Positions 1-12,847 are shown, numbered from the stretch's first letter. The stretch is DNA of 64,000 nt from Parasponia andersonii (GCA_002914805.1 JXTB01000005.1:546537-610536); one strand, 5' to 3'. Translations and numbers: made by a program. The notes: generated from the letters alone by a model not told the origin.

Positions 1-172
1 ATCTTTCTACTCATATATAATATGTATTTTTTGGGACTTTTATTTTCAGAGATATAATTTTTTGAATTTTATGTAATATCTATAAATATTTTTTCAAATT
101 TAGCAACTTGGTTTTGGAATCACACTCAGAATGTGTCTCACTTGCTACCTTAACGGTGAACTTGGAAGCGAT
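1..172. other. Left flank of Copia B insertion, no gene
   Basis: AT-rich sequence without a coding signature. Its last five bases, GCGAT, nearly match GCGAC at 9679-9683 just beyond the other end of Copia B, so this stretch and position 9679 onward were adjacent before B inserted. It is therefore probably part of the 5' leader or flank of the older Copia element A. It does not resemble the 3' LTR of A that starts at 35755. Confidence 0.5.
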
Positions 173-1822
173 TACTAGTATTCATTGGAATAAATTCCGG
201 AAAATATTTTCATAAAATCATTTTCAAGAACATTATAATTTTGTAAAATCTAGAAACATTTTAGAATTGGTCATTTAAAATTTTTCTCTTTACAAAATAT
301 TTCGGATTTTGATCTAACATAAATTAATTTTTGATCTAGACAAGAATAATACCTAGATTTGCTCTACATTTTTTTCTTCTTCATGTCTATTCTTGAAAGT
401 TGTTTGATTGATCCGGTGGATGATCACCTTCTTGATTCCCAACAAAGAGATCTGTAAAAGAACAAGAAGAAAATCTTCTCAAATAGATGTCTCTGGGATG
501 GCTGAAAAACCAAGGATGGTGAATCCCTTAGTGCAGATCGATTTTTCTCTACTCTCCCTCTCTCTATTTATCGTGTGACACTCTCTTCTCAAGGAGTATT
601 TTACGTATGTCTCAGAATGTGCAGTCAGAGAATTTTTCTCTTATCTATAGAGAGATTAGTAAACCCTAATGGGCTTATTGAACTTGTTGGGTTCAACTAA
701 TCATCAAATAACTATTAGACTTTAATTTGAGCTAGACAAGAGAACATATGGATCCGTAAAGCCCAAGTTCTAATATACCATATGCCCACAATCATAATTA
801 ATTCCTAATTATGGTTAAGCTTTGTCCATTAATATTAGGGCCCACCATTATAAATCTAATATTGAACTCTTAGACTAAATATCATTTATTTTCTGTGAAG
901 CTCATTATCAAATAATTAGTTTGATCCATTTAGTATATACTATATCTATAGATGCACCCCCAATATAATGTCGTACTAGCACGGTGAAATTACTGTGCTA
1001 CCTTTCTAGTACATATTTACTTTTGAGTTGCCATTTTTCATCTAATGGATAACAGTTAACTATGGTGTTTGTATCTGCTTATACCAACACAATCAAATTC
1101 AGATAGTGAATACCGGGGTCCTGGGTTATATTATCTAAGTACTTGAAAAAACTCAAAGTAACATTATATATATGGCGTCAATCATAAAAAACGTTCTACA
1201 CATTTTATATACCTTATCTTCCAAGATACCGGAGTTTAAACTATAAATCGAAACTAGTTCTTTAATAACTCAAAAAGACAAAATACATAAAAATAAGTTT
1301 GTTGAGCACTATGATTAAGGTTTTTTACAATAGTCCTAGACTAGTACAATTAGAAATTTAAGTTACAGTGCTTAACCTTAAATTCTAATTCACTCGGTCC
1401 TGTTCGACGCAGTTATAACTTTCTTATAACACACTAGTATTTCTATCCAAAAACTCACTTCAATAATTAGAGACTTCATTATGAAAATAGATAATACTAC
1501 ATTCTATGGCATAGTAAAGTATTCCATCTTCAATATGCAGAATGTGAACAATTTAATTTAGATATAATGAAATAAAGAATATAATGTCTCCCACATATGA
1601 ACTTATCACACGAATAATTCTTTATTACTCATTATATGTCTCGGAATCTTTAGAAGTTTGCATAAGATAAACATACACATCACATGTATATCAATGGGAC
1701 ATAAATGAAATAGAAATTCATAACATAGAAGTTATTAACAAAAAATAGATAAGAAATAATCTGATAATAAATTGTTTATAATGTCAAAATAATAAACTGC
1801 TTTATAGGATATTATTCCAATA
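173..1822 (-). repeat. 3' LTR of Copia B
   Basis: On the minus strand it starts near TTGGAATAATATCC at about 1822 and ends at 173, next to the GCGAT target repeat. It aligns over its length with 8034-9678 and with both LTRs of Copia C (12848-14438, 20243-21864). Confidence 0.85.
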
Positions 1823-1844
1823 ATTTCCCACTTAGCCTTTAAAG

Positions 1845-2460
1845 TAGATGTGACATATCACGTAGTCTTATTCCTTCTAGGTGGTCCTTAAATATTTTGA
1901 TAGCCAAAGATTTGGTAAAAGGATCAGCAAGGTTTTCTACAAACACTATCTTACTCACTATCACGTCTCCTCTTAGAACAATTTTTTTGAGTACATGATA
2001 TTTCCTTTCTATATATTTTCTATTCTTGTGGCTTTTGGGTTCTCTGGAGTTTGCAATTACTCCATTATTATCATAGTAGAGTGTTATAGGTTATTGTGCT
2101 CTAGGTACTACCTTGAGATATGTAAGGAAATTACGAAATTAGACCACCTTTTTAGCTGCTTTAGAAGCTACCATATACTCGGCCTCTATAGTTGAATCTA
2201 CAATACAAGATTACTTGATACTCCTCCATACGATGGCTCCACCACCAAGGGTAAAGACTGAACCAGAGGTTGATTTTCTAGAGTCTTTATCAGATTGAAA
2301 ATCTGAATCAGTATATCTAACATGTGTTAGATCTTCTCAAGAATATATAAGCATATAATTTTTAGTTCTTCGAAAATACTTTAGAATATGCTTGACTGCA
2401 CCCCAATATTCAAGCCTTGAATTAGATTAGTAATGATTTACAATCTTAACAGCATAACAA
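1845..2460 (-). pseudogene. Copia B RNase H region (fossil)
   Basis: Minus-strand translation shows blocks typical of Copia RNase H, including the region of the TDSDFQSDxxSRKSISG and GAVxWRSxKQ motifs and the EAEY motif. It closely matches 19700-20226 of Copia C. It lies just inside the 3' LTR, as expected. Broken. Confidence 0.7.
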
Positions 2461-2739
2461 ATATCTGGTCTTATGCAAAGCATGACATACATGAGACTTC
2501 CCACTGCCGAAACATAAGGAATTTTTCTCATCTGTTATTTCTCTTCTTCCATCTTAGGAGAATTCCCATTAGACAAACTAATTCCTTTACGAAAGGGTGT
2601 TAAACCTTTATTAGAATTTTTCATTGCAAACCTAACGAGTATTTTATCTATATATGAAGCTTGTAATAAAGATATACCTTTATTCTTTCTATCTCATAGA
2701 GTATGTATTCCTAGAACATAGTAAGCTTCACCTAAGTCT

Positions 2740-3690
2740 TTCATATCAAATTGTTGCGCTAACTAGACTTTCACTGATGATAATGATCCAACATCATTCC
2801 CAATGATTAGAATATCGTAAACATATAGTACTAGAATAATCACTTTATATTCTGAATTCTTTTAGAGACACAAGGTTTATCTACGTTTCATTCAAAACCA
2901 TAAGACTTAATAGTTCATCAAAACTTATGTTTCAAGATCTAGACACCTGCTTGAGTCCGTAAATAGATCTCTTAAGTTCACAAACTTTTCTTTCTTGGTC
3001 CTTTTTAACGAATCCCTCTAGTTGTATCATATAGATACGTTCATCAAGATTGTCATTTAGGAATATAGTCTTGATGTCCATTTGCCATATCTCATAATCA
3101 AGAGATGCAGTGATGGATAAGAGTATGCGAATAGACTTGATCATAGCTGCAGGAGAGAAGGTTTCTTCATAGTTGATACCTTATTTTTATGTATGACTTT
3201 TTGCAACTAAGCTTGCCTTGAAAGTCTCCACTTTCCCATCTACTCCTCTTTTTCTTTTATAGACCCACTTACACTCAATGAGTTTTATTCCTTCAGGTGG
3301 ATCTACAGGTTCCCAGACTTTATTAGAGTACATGGACTCTATTTCAGACTCTATTGCCTTTTGCCAGAGATCTTTATCAATATCATCCATTGCCTCATTA
3401 TAGGTATAAGGATCAGATTCTTGGTCATAAGGCTTTCCTATTCCCAAGTATCTTTCAGGTTGTCTCGCAAATCTCCCACTATGATGAAGATCTGATGTGT
3501 GTTGAGTTTCGATTGATTCATCCTTCCTAAATGCTTTCTCAATCTTATTTTCTATACTAATAACATCATTAGTTAATTCTTCAAGAACTAACTTACTTTT
3601 GGGCTTGAAATCTTTCATGTAGTTTTCTTCCAAGAAAGTAGCATGTGTACTCATAAATACTTTCTTTTCTTTTCTACTAATAGAAATAAT
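2740..3690 (-). pseudogene. Copia B reverse transcriptase region (fossil)
   Basis: The minus strand encodes recognisable Copia reverse transcriptase blocks: the KVWEPVDPPEGIKLIECKW block, then MDIKTIFLNDNLDERIYM and the SIYGLKQVSRS block. This order and wording are diagnostic of Ty1/Copia pol. It matches Copia C at 18690-19420. Broken. Confidence 0.85.
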
Positions 3691-3736
3691 ACCCTCTTGT
3701 TCTTTTTGGGTATCCTACAAATAGACATAATTCAGA

Positions 3737-4955
3737 TCATGATTCCAACTTAGTCGTTTTCCCTTTTAGCACGTATGCTGGATAACCCCAAATATAGATG
3801 ACATAAACTAGATTTGTGTTCCTTCCATAGATCGAATGGTGTCTTAAGTACAAACTTAAAATGAACTCTATTAAGCAGGTACATAGCAGTTTCCAAGGCA
3901 TAACCCCGAAAAGATACGAGTAATCGTGAATAACTAAGCATAGACTTAACCATATCCAAAAATATCCTATTTCTTCTTTTATAAATACCATTTAGTTAAG
4001 GCAAACTAGGTGCTGTGAGTTGGGATAGGATCTTATTGTCTGTGAAAAATTTAGAGAATTTTACAAAGAGATATTCACCACCTCGATCAGATTGAAGGTA
4101 TTTATGTTCTTTCCTAACTGCTTTTCAATTTTTGCTTTGAATTCTTTGAACTTTTCAAAAGAATCTAATTTGCGTTGCATTAGGTAAACATAACCAAATC
4201 TAGACTAATCATCTGTAAACATAAAAAAGTAATCAAAACCTCCTTGGGGCTTGAATATTTATAAGCCCACAGACATCAGTGTATACAAACTCAAGACATT
4301 CTTGAACTCTAAGACCTTTTTCAGTAAATGGTCTTTTAGTCATTTTACCTTCCAGACAGGATTCACAAGTTGGCAATGGTTTGACTTCTAATGAACTAAG
4401 AGATCATTTATTAAGTAACATTTGAATTCTATTTAGGTTAATATGACCAAGTCTTAAATACCAGAGATAAGTTTCATCATTAGTACTCACTTTCACTTTT
4501 TTATGTTTAAGTTCTACATGTTTAGAATCATTTTCAAGATTGTGCAATGAGATGTTTTTAGGTTGAATAAAGAAAAGATTATTCCTACGATTATCAGTAT
4601 AAATAAGACTTTTATTCTTTCTAACAGAAACTTTGTTATCAAAATAAACAAAATAACCTTGTCTCATCAAACAAGAAAAAGAAATCAAATTCTGTTTAAA
4701 CACCAGAATATAATAACAATTCTTTATTTCTAAAAACCTAAAGTCATTGAAATTCAAAATAACATCTCCCATTGCACGAGCTTTAACTATTGAGCCATCT
4801 CCCATTCGTAATGTGAACTCTTCACTAGCGAACTTCTTAGTTTCCTTGAACCCCTACAAAGTATTACAAACATGGTCAGTGGCTCCTAAATCTATGATCC
4901 AAGAATCAATAGAATCAACCACATGACAAGCCTTAATGAACAATAAATTGTCATT
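3737..4955 (-). pseudogene. Copia B protease and integrase region (fossil)
   Basis: Minus-strand translation gives the zone after the Copia protease (MGDGSIVKARAMGDVIL), the GAG-pre-integrase block ending in LWYLRLGHINLNRIQ, and integrase core text down to about 3740. Copia C has the matching region at 17170-18470. Broken. Confidence 0.75.
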
Positions 4956-4959
4956 ACCT

Positions 4960-5534
4960 TGTTTGTCCTTGTTGTTATTCTTCTCCTTCTTAAGGGTTAG
5001 GTAAATTTCGCAGTTTTTCTTCCAATGCCCATCCTCACCACAGTGAAAACATTTTCCCTTTAGTTTGGCATCCTTCTTGGTCTTCCTTTTCTTTGGAGGT
5101 AGAGAAACAAGAGTCTTTTTCTTTCTTTTACCTTTGCTTTTCGACTTAGGTTTGGAAGGACTAGCTTGAGCTATGTTAGCCTTAGCTGATCTTGACTAAT
5201 TCTTCTTAAAAATATTCTCTGTAATTTACAGATCTTTCATCAAGCCAGTAAGAGTATAGTCTTTCTAAGGAATGTTATGATCGATCTTAAATTGATTGAA
5301 TGTATTTGATGATGTGTTGAAAACCATGTCAATTTAGGTGTCACATTCAATTTCAGCTCCAAGGATCTCTAGTTCATTAAGATATGTGATAGCTTTCATC
5401 ATATGTTCCCGAACTGGAGTACCCTTCTTTCGACGAAGATTCATGAATACACTTGTAGCCTTATTTCTAGCTCGACAACTGATACTAACAAACATTTCGT
5501 CAACACTCAATATCATGTTAGCAATAGTATCCAT
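4960..5534 (-). pseudogene. Copia B gag region (fossil)
   Basis: Minus-strand translation shows Copia gag text (ILSVDEMFVS, GTPVREHMMKAITYLNELEILGAE) followed by a lysine-rich stretch and a zinc-knuckle area near 5030. It matches 16600-17090 of Copia C. Immediately beyond it, at 5532-5743, lies a piece of LTR sequence. Broken. Confidence 0.75.
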
Positions 5535-5743
5535 CCCTAATGCAATGTCGTACTAGTAAGGTGAAAGTACCATACTATCCCTCTAGTATATATTTACCTT
5601 TGAGTCATTATTTTTCAGCTAATCGATAATAGTTGACTATGGTGTCTGTATCTGCTTATACCAATACAGTCAAATTCACATAGTGAATACTGGAGTCTTG
5701 GTTTATATTATCCAAGTACTTGAAAAAACTCAAAGTGACATAT
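5532..5743 (-). repeat. LTR-internal segment lodged inside Copia B
   Basis: About 210 bp that match the middle of this family's LTR (for example 950-1165 and 8810-9024) in the same orientation, yet lie in the internal region between leader and gag. Both edges fall on a few bases shared between LTR and internal sequence. Confidence 0.8.
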
Positions 5744-5749
5744 CTATTG

Positions 5750-7290
5750 AAAACAAGTAAACATTCAATATATAAGCAAACATCATATAGTATGATTCGA
5801 GTAATTAACATAATGTATTAAACATATAATATGCAAGCGAAATATCCCTAAGACTATCGCTTATATTCATGATAATTTGACCTACCATTGATTACAAGCC
5901 TCTATGGGGATCATGCAATCAATAAGTCAAACTGAAACAATTTCAATTAGTAAATAGATAGATAACTCTTATCCTATTTTTCTAACTACCATTCTCTTTG
6001 GTCCTCTAATCAACTAATAAGAACTCCTACGGGAGGATAGTAATGTTTCGAGTTGAGTGTTTAAATATTATTTGGGTAACTAAGCTTTCTATATAAGATT
6101 GTCTCCTATAGGCAATTAGCCTTATATAGTCTACCAAGTACCTCATCTTAAGAAGCTCACTTCCAATATTACCCGGACGAAAAACCCTTCTACGGAAGCT
6201 TAGCAAGATTCTGAGGTGAGGCTCATCCTAATACATAATGAACCAATAATGGAGACTATAGGTATCATATACCTTCTCCCACTTAATATTTTATAATTAG
6301 AGATTTATAGATTTTACTTAATTATCTAACCAACTTGGAAACCTGAAATCAATTATGTAAGTATGTTCATATTTACACGGGAGTGGCTTTAACTTTCTAT
6401 ACTACTTATTACTAAAGATTATGTGATAAAATTTAATTATTAGGCATGCATGTAACATTATCCTAATAATATCAATGTAGTAAGCAGATAATTAATTAAT
6501 TGTTAATGATTTATTAATTTTCGGTAATTTGAAAATTATTTAACATTTAAATAATTCTAACTAATAAGATAATGTTTAGTATTTAAATATGAAAGATAAC
6601 ATTTAAAATTTAAATTAGAAAAGATTTTTATAAAATTTGATCAGTTTAAATAAAAGATTTAACTAACTAAATCTCCTTAAATATCTCAAATTTAAATTTT
6701 AACTTTTGAAATCTTAATTTGAATTTATCTTCCTTAAATATCTCTCATTATCTTATTCTTTAGATTTGAATTCAAAATTCAGATCAATATCCAATCTCAT
6801 TAAATATTTATTAACCATACATTCAAATTTGAAAATTGAAAAGATATTCTGATTTATATTTAAATTTAAAATCTTCACAAACTTCAAAATTTCCAAAATA
6901 AAATATTTTATAAATAAAATCTCCTAAAATATCTCTAATTTGAATTAAAACAAATTTAAAATTCAAAATAAATAACTAACTATCACATAATCAGTTTTCT
7001 AAAATATCTATTACAAATTTGAATTTAAACTAAAAATAAATTATCTCATAATATCTAATTTTAAAAATTTCTATTTTAAAATATCTCTAATTATTCAAAT
7101 AATAATTAAGATATTATGGATATCAATTACATCCATAATTCAAATTAAAATATCCTACCAATTTTAATTTCAAAAAAATTCCAATTTAATAAAGATTAAA
7201 ATTTTGAATTTAAATTTTAATTTATCAGTTTTCATAAAACTATGGATAAATTAAAATATTTTTAAAATGAAAATGATTAAAATTATGGTC
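5750..7290 (-). other. AT-rich untranslated leader of Copia B
   Basis: Very AT-rich, with many AAATTTAAA-like words and no coding signature. It has a clear counterpart in inverted orientation in Copia C (about 14860-16340), so it is a family-specific leader between primer-binding site and gag. Confidence 0.6.
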
Positions 7291-7299
7291 GGAAATTCG

Positions 7300-7990
7300 A
7301 AATGGTCGGGACAAGCCGATGGATGGAATGAGAGGTCGTTATGTGAACATCAGTCCTGAGATATTATGCAGCTATGCTTGGGACAACTATAGAGTGCCAA
7401 TGGGCTCGCATAACGTTATTGCTCGAGACAACTCCCAACTAACAATGGGCTCACGTAGTTTTCATACGATAAATGCACGAGGCAGCACTCCAAGCAGCCA
7501 AGGCACGAGAGACCACCCCCCTAACCGATGTGCAGGAGATCGCCTGTTGGCCATACGTAGATCATATCTGCACGACTAGCAGGGCGTGCTCGTGTTGCAT
7601 GCGTAAGGTGAACCCGTGAAGCATGTGTGGTTTGGCCACCCACAAGCCATGTGCAGATCGCATCCTTGTAGCCAACAGGGCCATGCTCATGCCACATGCG
7701 CTGGGTAATCCCATGAGGCATGCATGGGCTGGTTGCCCACAGGCTATGTGGGGGGAGAACCCGCGGGGCCTGGGCACTGTGCCTACATTGCATGCTCAAG
7801 GAGAACCTACGCGGCCTATTCAGGGAGGCAAGCCACAGGCCATGCATAGATCATATCTGCACAGTCAGTGGCACCTCACCCGCGCGGCCATATGCAAGGA
7901 CGTGCCCGCGCAACTTGTATATGGGTCACACCCGCGAGGCTTATGGGTGTGGTGCACGTGGCTCGTAGCCGTGAAATGCTCTGTCGTTTC
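7300..7990 (-). repeat. GC-rich, repeat-like leader block of Copia B
   Basis: A sharp GC- and CpG-rich island in an AT-rich element. Words such as GCCATG, CCCACAGGC/CCCACAAGC and ATCATATCTGCAC recur, suggesting old degenerate tandem duplication. Only the part from about 7300 to 7500 has a clear counterpart in Copia C (14660-14850). Open frames on both strands here follow base composition and are not supported as genes. Confidence 0.5.
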
Positions 7991-8033
7991 ATTTTTTTTA
8001 AATTGAAAAAAAAAACCATTCTCTAGTATCAAT

Positions 8034-9678
8034 TGCTGGTATTCATTGGAATAAATTTTTGGAAAATATTTTCATAAAATCATTTTTAAGAACACCATAA
8101 TTTTATAAAATCAAGAAACGTAATGGAATTGGTTATTTAAAAAATTTTTCTATACAAAATATTTTGAATCGTGATCTAACATAAGTTAACTCTAGATTTA
8201 GACAAGAACAATACTCGAATTTGCTCTACAACATTCTCGTCTTTCTGTCTATTCTCGAAAGCCATTTGCTTGATTCAGTGAGTGGTCACCTTCTTGATTC
8301 CTAACAAAGAGATCTGTAGACAAACAAGAGGATAATCTTCTTGAACTAATTCCTCCGAGATGGCCGAAGCACCAAGGATGGTGAATCCTTTAGTGCTGGC
8401 CACTTTGTCTCTGCTCTCCCTCTCTCTATTTATCATGTGAAACTCTCTTCTCTAGGGGTAACGTATGTCTCATAATGTGTAGTCAGAGAACTTTCTTCTT
8501 AACTATAAAGAAATTAGTAAACCCTAATGAGCTTATTGAGCATGTTGGGCTCAATTGATCATTAAATAACTATTGGGTTTCAATTTGAGCTAGACAGGAG
8601 TTTAGACAGATCCATAAAGCCTAAGCTCTAATAGACCATATGCTCATAATCATAATTAACTCATAATTATGATTGGGCCTTGTCTATTAATATTGGGGTA
8701 CATCACTATAGGCTAAATATTGAATTTTGGACTAAATGTCATTTATATTTTGAGAAGCTTATTATCAAATGATTAGCTTGATCTATTTAGCATATACTAT
8801 ATCTGTGGACACATTCCTAGTGCAATGCTATACTAGTAGGATGAAATTATCATACTACCCCTCTAGTATATATTTATCTTTGACTCGCTATTTTTCAGCA
8901 AATAGATAATAGTTGACTATGATGTCTATATCTGCTTATACTAACACAGTCAAATTCATATAGTAAATGTTGCAGCCTTGATTTATATTATCCAAGTACT
9001 TGAAAAAACTCAAAGTGACATTATATGCATGGCGTCCATCATAAAAAATATTCTACACATTTCATATACCTTATCTTCCAATATATCGGAGTTCAAATCA
9101 TAAATTAGAACTAGTCCTTTAGTAACTCAAAAAGATAAAACACATGAAAACAAGTTCGTTAATTACTAGAATTAAGGTTTTCTACAATAGTGCTAGACTA
9201 GTGAAATTAGAAATTTAAGTTACGACACTTAACCTTAAATTCTAATTCACTCGGTCCTATTCGATGCCATTATAACTTTCTTATTAGACACTAGACTTTC
9301 TATCTGAAGATTTTCTTCGATAATTGGAGACTTTATTATGAAAATAGACAACACTAAATTCTATAGTATAATAATGTATTTCATATTTAATATGTAGAAT
9401 GCGAACAATTTAATTTAGACATAATGAAATAAAGAATATAATGTCTCCCGTATATAAACTCATCATACAAATAATTCTTTATTACTCATTATATGTCTCA
9501 GAATATTTAGATGTTTGCATAAAATAAATGTACACATCACATATATATCAATGGGAAATAAATGAAATAAAAATTCATAACATGGAATTTATTAACAATA
9601 AATAGATACTAAATAATCTAATAAATATTATTTATAATGTCTAAATAATAAACTACTTTATAGGACATTATTCCAACA
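8034..9678 (-). repeat. 5' LTR of Copia B
   Basis: On the minus strand it runs from TGTTGGAATAATGTCC at 9678 to CCAGCA at 8034. It is followed by two bases and then a TGATACTAGAGAATGG primer-binding-site-like sequence. It aligns with 173-1822. Confidence 0.9.
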
Positions 9679-10530
9679 GCGACGAGGCATGTCATTAGGA
9701 TGACAACAGGGTGACGAGTACATCGGTAGCCCTCATTTTCCAGAAAAAGTGACGCAAGGAGAGGCGTGCTCTACATGCGCCAGCATGTGTGCATGTATTG
9801 CCCTGGCAGTATATGCCAGGCATCCTCACAGCTTCTAGGCCGTGCTTATTGCACTGGCGTAGGCCCAATTGCGTCCTAATAGGCACTGGCGGAGGGCCTA
9901 GTAGCCCAGGCACAATGGGCAACCCAAATATTTTTATTTTTTTAATTTAAAAAAAGGGTTGCTGAATTTTAAAATAATCTAGAAAATATTTTTATTCCCT
10001 TCCAGATTTATTTAAGAAAATACATATATATTGTGCACTTTATGTGACATTTCATGATATATGTATATGTGTAATTTTTTTATGAATAAATATGCATGCA
10101 TATATTTGAATGACAATATTTGTAATATAATTAGTTGCTTATTTATTTATAGCACTATTTAAGATTGTTATTATAAGCATGTTAGTATTTAATTAGTTTG
10201 CAATTATTTTAAATTGTGCTTAATTTATTTAATTACAATGACATGCTTATTTTAGCACATAACTATGTGATATGTATGTTAGAAACATGTTAGGAATTTT
10301 ACATTTTTAGTAGGAGTATAGAGGTGGAATTAATTATTCTTCTATACACATTTTGTGCAAAGTTTAGATTTATTTTTAATAATAAATCTAGACATAAGAG
10401 ATGATTATGAGCATAGCGATTTTTCGATTTTGTGTCTAGTGAGAATTATTTAGATTAGTCTAGAATTTTGCTGCAAAATAATTATGTGTGGTGTGCTTAA
10501 TTATTTGCTTATCCTTTATGCGCATGAGTA
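9679..10530 (+). other. Non-coding leader of Copia A
   Basis: About 850 bp without a supportable gene. The first 250 bp are GC-rich, the rest AT-rich. It sits between the insertion point of Copia B and the start of Copia A gag at 10531. The element's primer-binding site and 5' LTR were not found in the window. Confidence 0.5.
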
Positions 10531-11454
10531 AATGGCTTCTAAGAGCATAGTGGTTGATTTGAATAAGAGAGAGAAATTGGATGGTGACACTAAGATATCT
10601 GGCACTGAAAAATCTAATATATTCTCAATGAGCAAGAGGTTTTGGAAACCTTGACCCAGACGATGCCTACACCTGAAGATGGCAACATTGCTCAACACCA
10701 TCATGATCAAGAAGCCTATCAGGCTTAGCTTAAGAAAGACTGTTGTGCACATTTTACCATGCTGAGTAGCATGCATAATGACTTGATCAACAAGTTTGAA
10801 GAGCATGCCACCACTCAGGAGATGTGGGGTGTCCTGAAGCTAAAATTTGGTGGGATGTCTGCTACCAGACTTCGTGCACTAAACATTAGATTTGACTCTT
10901 ATAAGATGTGCTCGAGCCATACCATGAAGTAGCATCTTAGAGTGATGTCAGTGATGATTTGCAGACTGAAAACAATTGGCCACTCTCGATCTAAAGAGTA
11001 ATAGATTCAAGTGGGAATTCGTTCCTTACCACCTTCGTGGAAGCCTATGGTCATCACTCTATCTCATAATGAGAACTTCGAAACTTTTGATGACTTATCT
11101 CGCCACCTTGAGCTTGAAACTGAGTGCTTAGAAGTTGCCAAACTAAGCAAAGACTCAAACTCTAGGAGCGCCTATATGGCAAATAACCAATGTTGGCCAA
11201 GAGCAACCAGGCATAAGAATCAAGCTCCTAGGGGTGACTCTGGCAATGGACTTGGGCCGAAGAAGGCAAAGATCACCCAACGCAAAAGAGGCAGGCACAA
11301 TGGAAAGGGCAAGAATGGTAAATGCTACAACTATGATAAGCAGGGACATTTTACTCGTGATTACACTAAACCGAAAAAGGTACTCCCTGACTTTAGTTCT
11401 TGTAATATTTATGTTACAAGTCATGTTATGGCTATTCATTCACATTCTCATTGA
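10531..11454 (+). pseudogene. Copia A gag region (fossil)
   Basis: Translation shows a well-known plant Copia gag: MASKSIVVDLNKREKLDG at the start, SLPPSWKPMVITLSHNE and FDDLSRHLELE in the middle, then a basic stretch and a CYNYDKQGHF zinc-knuckle-like block. Broken. Confidence 0.8.
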
Positions 11455-11459
11455 ATTGT

Positions 11460-12640
11460 TAATTCAGGAGTGACTGAACCTTTCACGAAGGACCATGTCA
11501 GGTTCATAAAGTATTGTCAAATTCCAAAGGGGAGTCGAGGATGCTATATGGGAAATGGAGCCAATGTACAAGTGTTAGGCACTCGCACTTAAAAGCTAGA
11601 ATTGCATGGGAGTCACACTCTATTGCTCGATGACATTTTTTATGCTCTAAAATTTTGACAAATCCTTTTATCTATTGTATGTTTGCTTAAGTTGGGTTTT
11701 ACTTTTAATTTTCGTAGTACTGGTTGTGATATTAATTTGGGAATAGATTTTTATGGTTGAGATTTTTTCATGGATAGTTTTATTATGTTGCATATTATTT
11801 ATTTATATATAATAACAATGCCATTTGTTATATGACTGTTGCAAATTATGTTGATTCTATTGTATGGCATGCTAGACTTGGCCAGATACGACAAGATAGA
11901 ATGAATAGGTTAGCTAGAGATGGTCTCTTGGAACAACTCACTAAAATTAGCTTGCCTATTTGTGAATATTGTTAGGAAAGTCAACTAAGAAACCTTTTGG
12001 AAAAGCCACACGGGCAACGATTCCTCTGCAGTTGTACATTCTGACATTTGAGGACCAATGAATGTAATGGCAAGATAGGGTGTCACCTATTCCATCGCCT
12101 TCATAGATAATTTTATGTGCTATAGTCATATCCATTTGATCTCCTATAAGTCAGAAGTATTGGAATGCTTTAGACAATTTATGAACTTAGTTGAAGATCA
12201 AACAAATAAGAACATTAAGACACTCAGAACAAACTGCGGTCGTGAGTATCTATTTGAGCAATTCAAGGAATTATATGGTGAAAAAGGCATTCTTCGATAG
12301 CTAGCAATTCATAGCACTCCACAACAAAATGGTGTAGCGGAGAGAAGGAATCGTATGTTGCTAGAAATAGTTAGGTCGATGATGGCGTAGGCTAACCACC
12401 CAATATCTTTCTGGGGGATGCTTTATTGACTGCTGCCTACATTCTTAATCGAGTACCCTTAAATTAGGCCCATGGGGTTCATCGGGATATGTTCATACTA
12501 CTTCTCATAGGTATAGGAAATTAGGCCTAAGGGTACCCAAGTGCATATTCATTAGATACTCTAATGAATCGAAGGGATATTTGACGGTTGATGAATAATC
12601 CGATGGAAATGTAACTAAAATTAAGTCATAAGATGTAGCT
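11460..12640 (+). pseudogene. Copia A protease and integrase region (fossil)
   Basis: Recognisable text includes the IPKGSRGCYMGNGANVQVLG zone after the protease, VWHARLGQIRQDRMNRLARDG of the pre-integrase block, the integrase core near 12110-12300 (KTLRTNCGREYLFEQFKELY) and QQNGVAERRNRMLLEIVRSM. Order and spacing are those of Ty1/Copia. Broken. Confidence 0.8.
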
Positions 12641-12847
12641 TTTCTCAAGGAGAAACTTCCAAGAAGATGAGATGTGGATAGAAACCTAGAGCTATATAAG
12701 ATTGAAGAATCAAATGAAGGCGCTCCAAATTCAACTACAGAAATCAAGAGTGACTCTATTCCTAGTGGGAGTGTACCTGTTAATAGGAATGTACCACTAG
12801 ATATTAGTTCTCCAAATCCATAACTACATAAGAGCCAACATGTAAGT

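Larger units (their letters stand above)
173..9678 (-). mobile_element. Copia B: Ty1/Copia LTR retrotransposon, broken
   Basis: About 9.5 kb, minus strand. LTRs of about 1.65 kb lie at 173-1822 (3' LTR) and 8034-9678 (5' LTR, starting TGTTGGAATAATG on the minus strand). A near-perfect 5-bp target duplication (GCGAT/GCGAC) flanks it. A primer-binding site like the initiator-Met tRNA type lies at about 8016-8031. Domains in Copia order from high to low coordinates are gag, protease, integrase, reverse transcriptase and RNase H, with a long leader at about 5750-8030. It is the same family as Copia C but in opposite orientation. The LTRs are only about 85 percent alike by eye, suggesting several million years. 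It carries many breaks and is a fossil. Confidence 0.9.
9679..12847 (+). mobile_element. Copia A, 5' piece: leader, gag, protease, integrase (fossil)
   Basis: Left-hand surviving piece of an old Ty1/Copia element cut up by elements B, C and D. The leader at 9679-10530 is non-coding with a GC-rich start. Gag begins at about 10531 (MASKSIVVDLNKREKLDG), followed by gag text to about 11450 with a zinc-knuckle region near 11320-11370, protease, a pre-integrase block (IVWHARLGQIRQDRM) near 11850, and integrase to about 12640 with AIHSTPQQNGVAERRN. The piece ends at TAAGT, the target repeat of Copia C. It continues at 21865. Many breaks; probably the oldest layer of the stack. Confidence 0.85.

Noticed and set aside
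7319-8006. Overlapping open frames on both strands in the GC-rich block
   Set aside because: High GC removes stop codons in several frames at once. The translations share no motif, and the block lies in a retroelement leader.
9695-9922. 75-residue minus-strand frame
   Set aside because: It lies in the GC-rich leader of Copia A, antisense to the element, with no motif.
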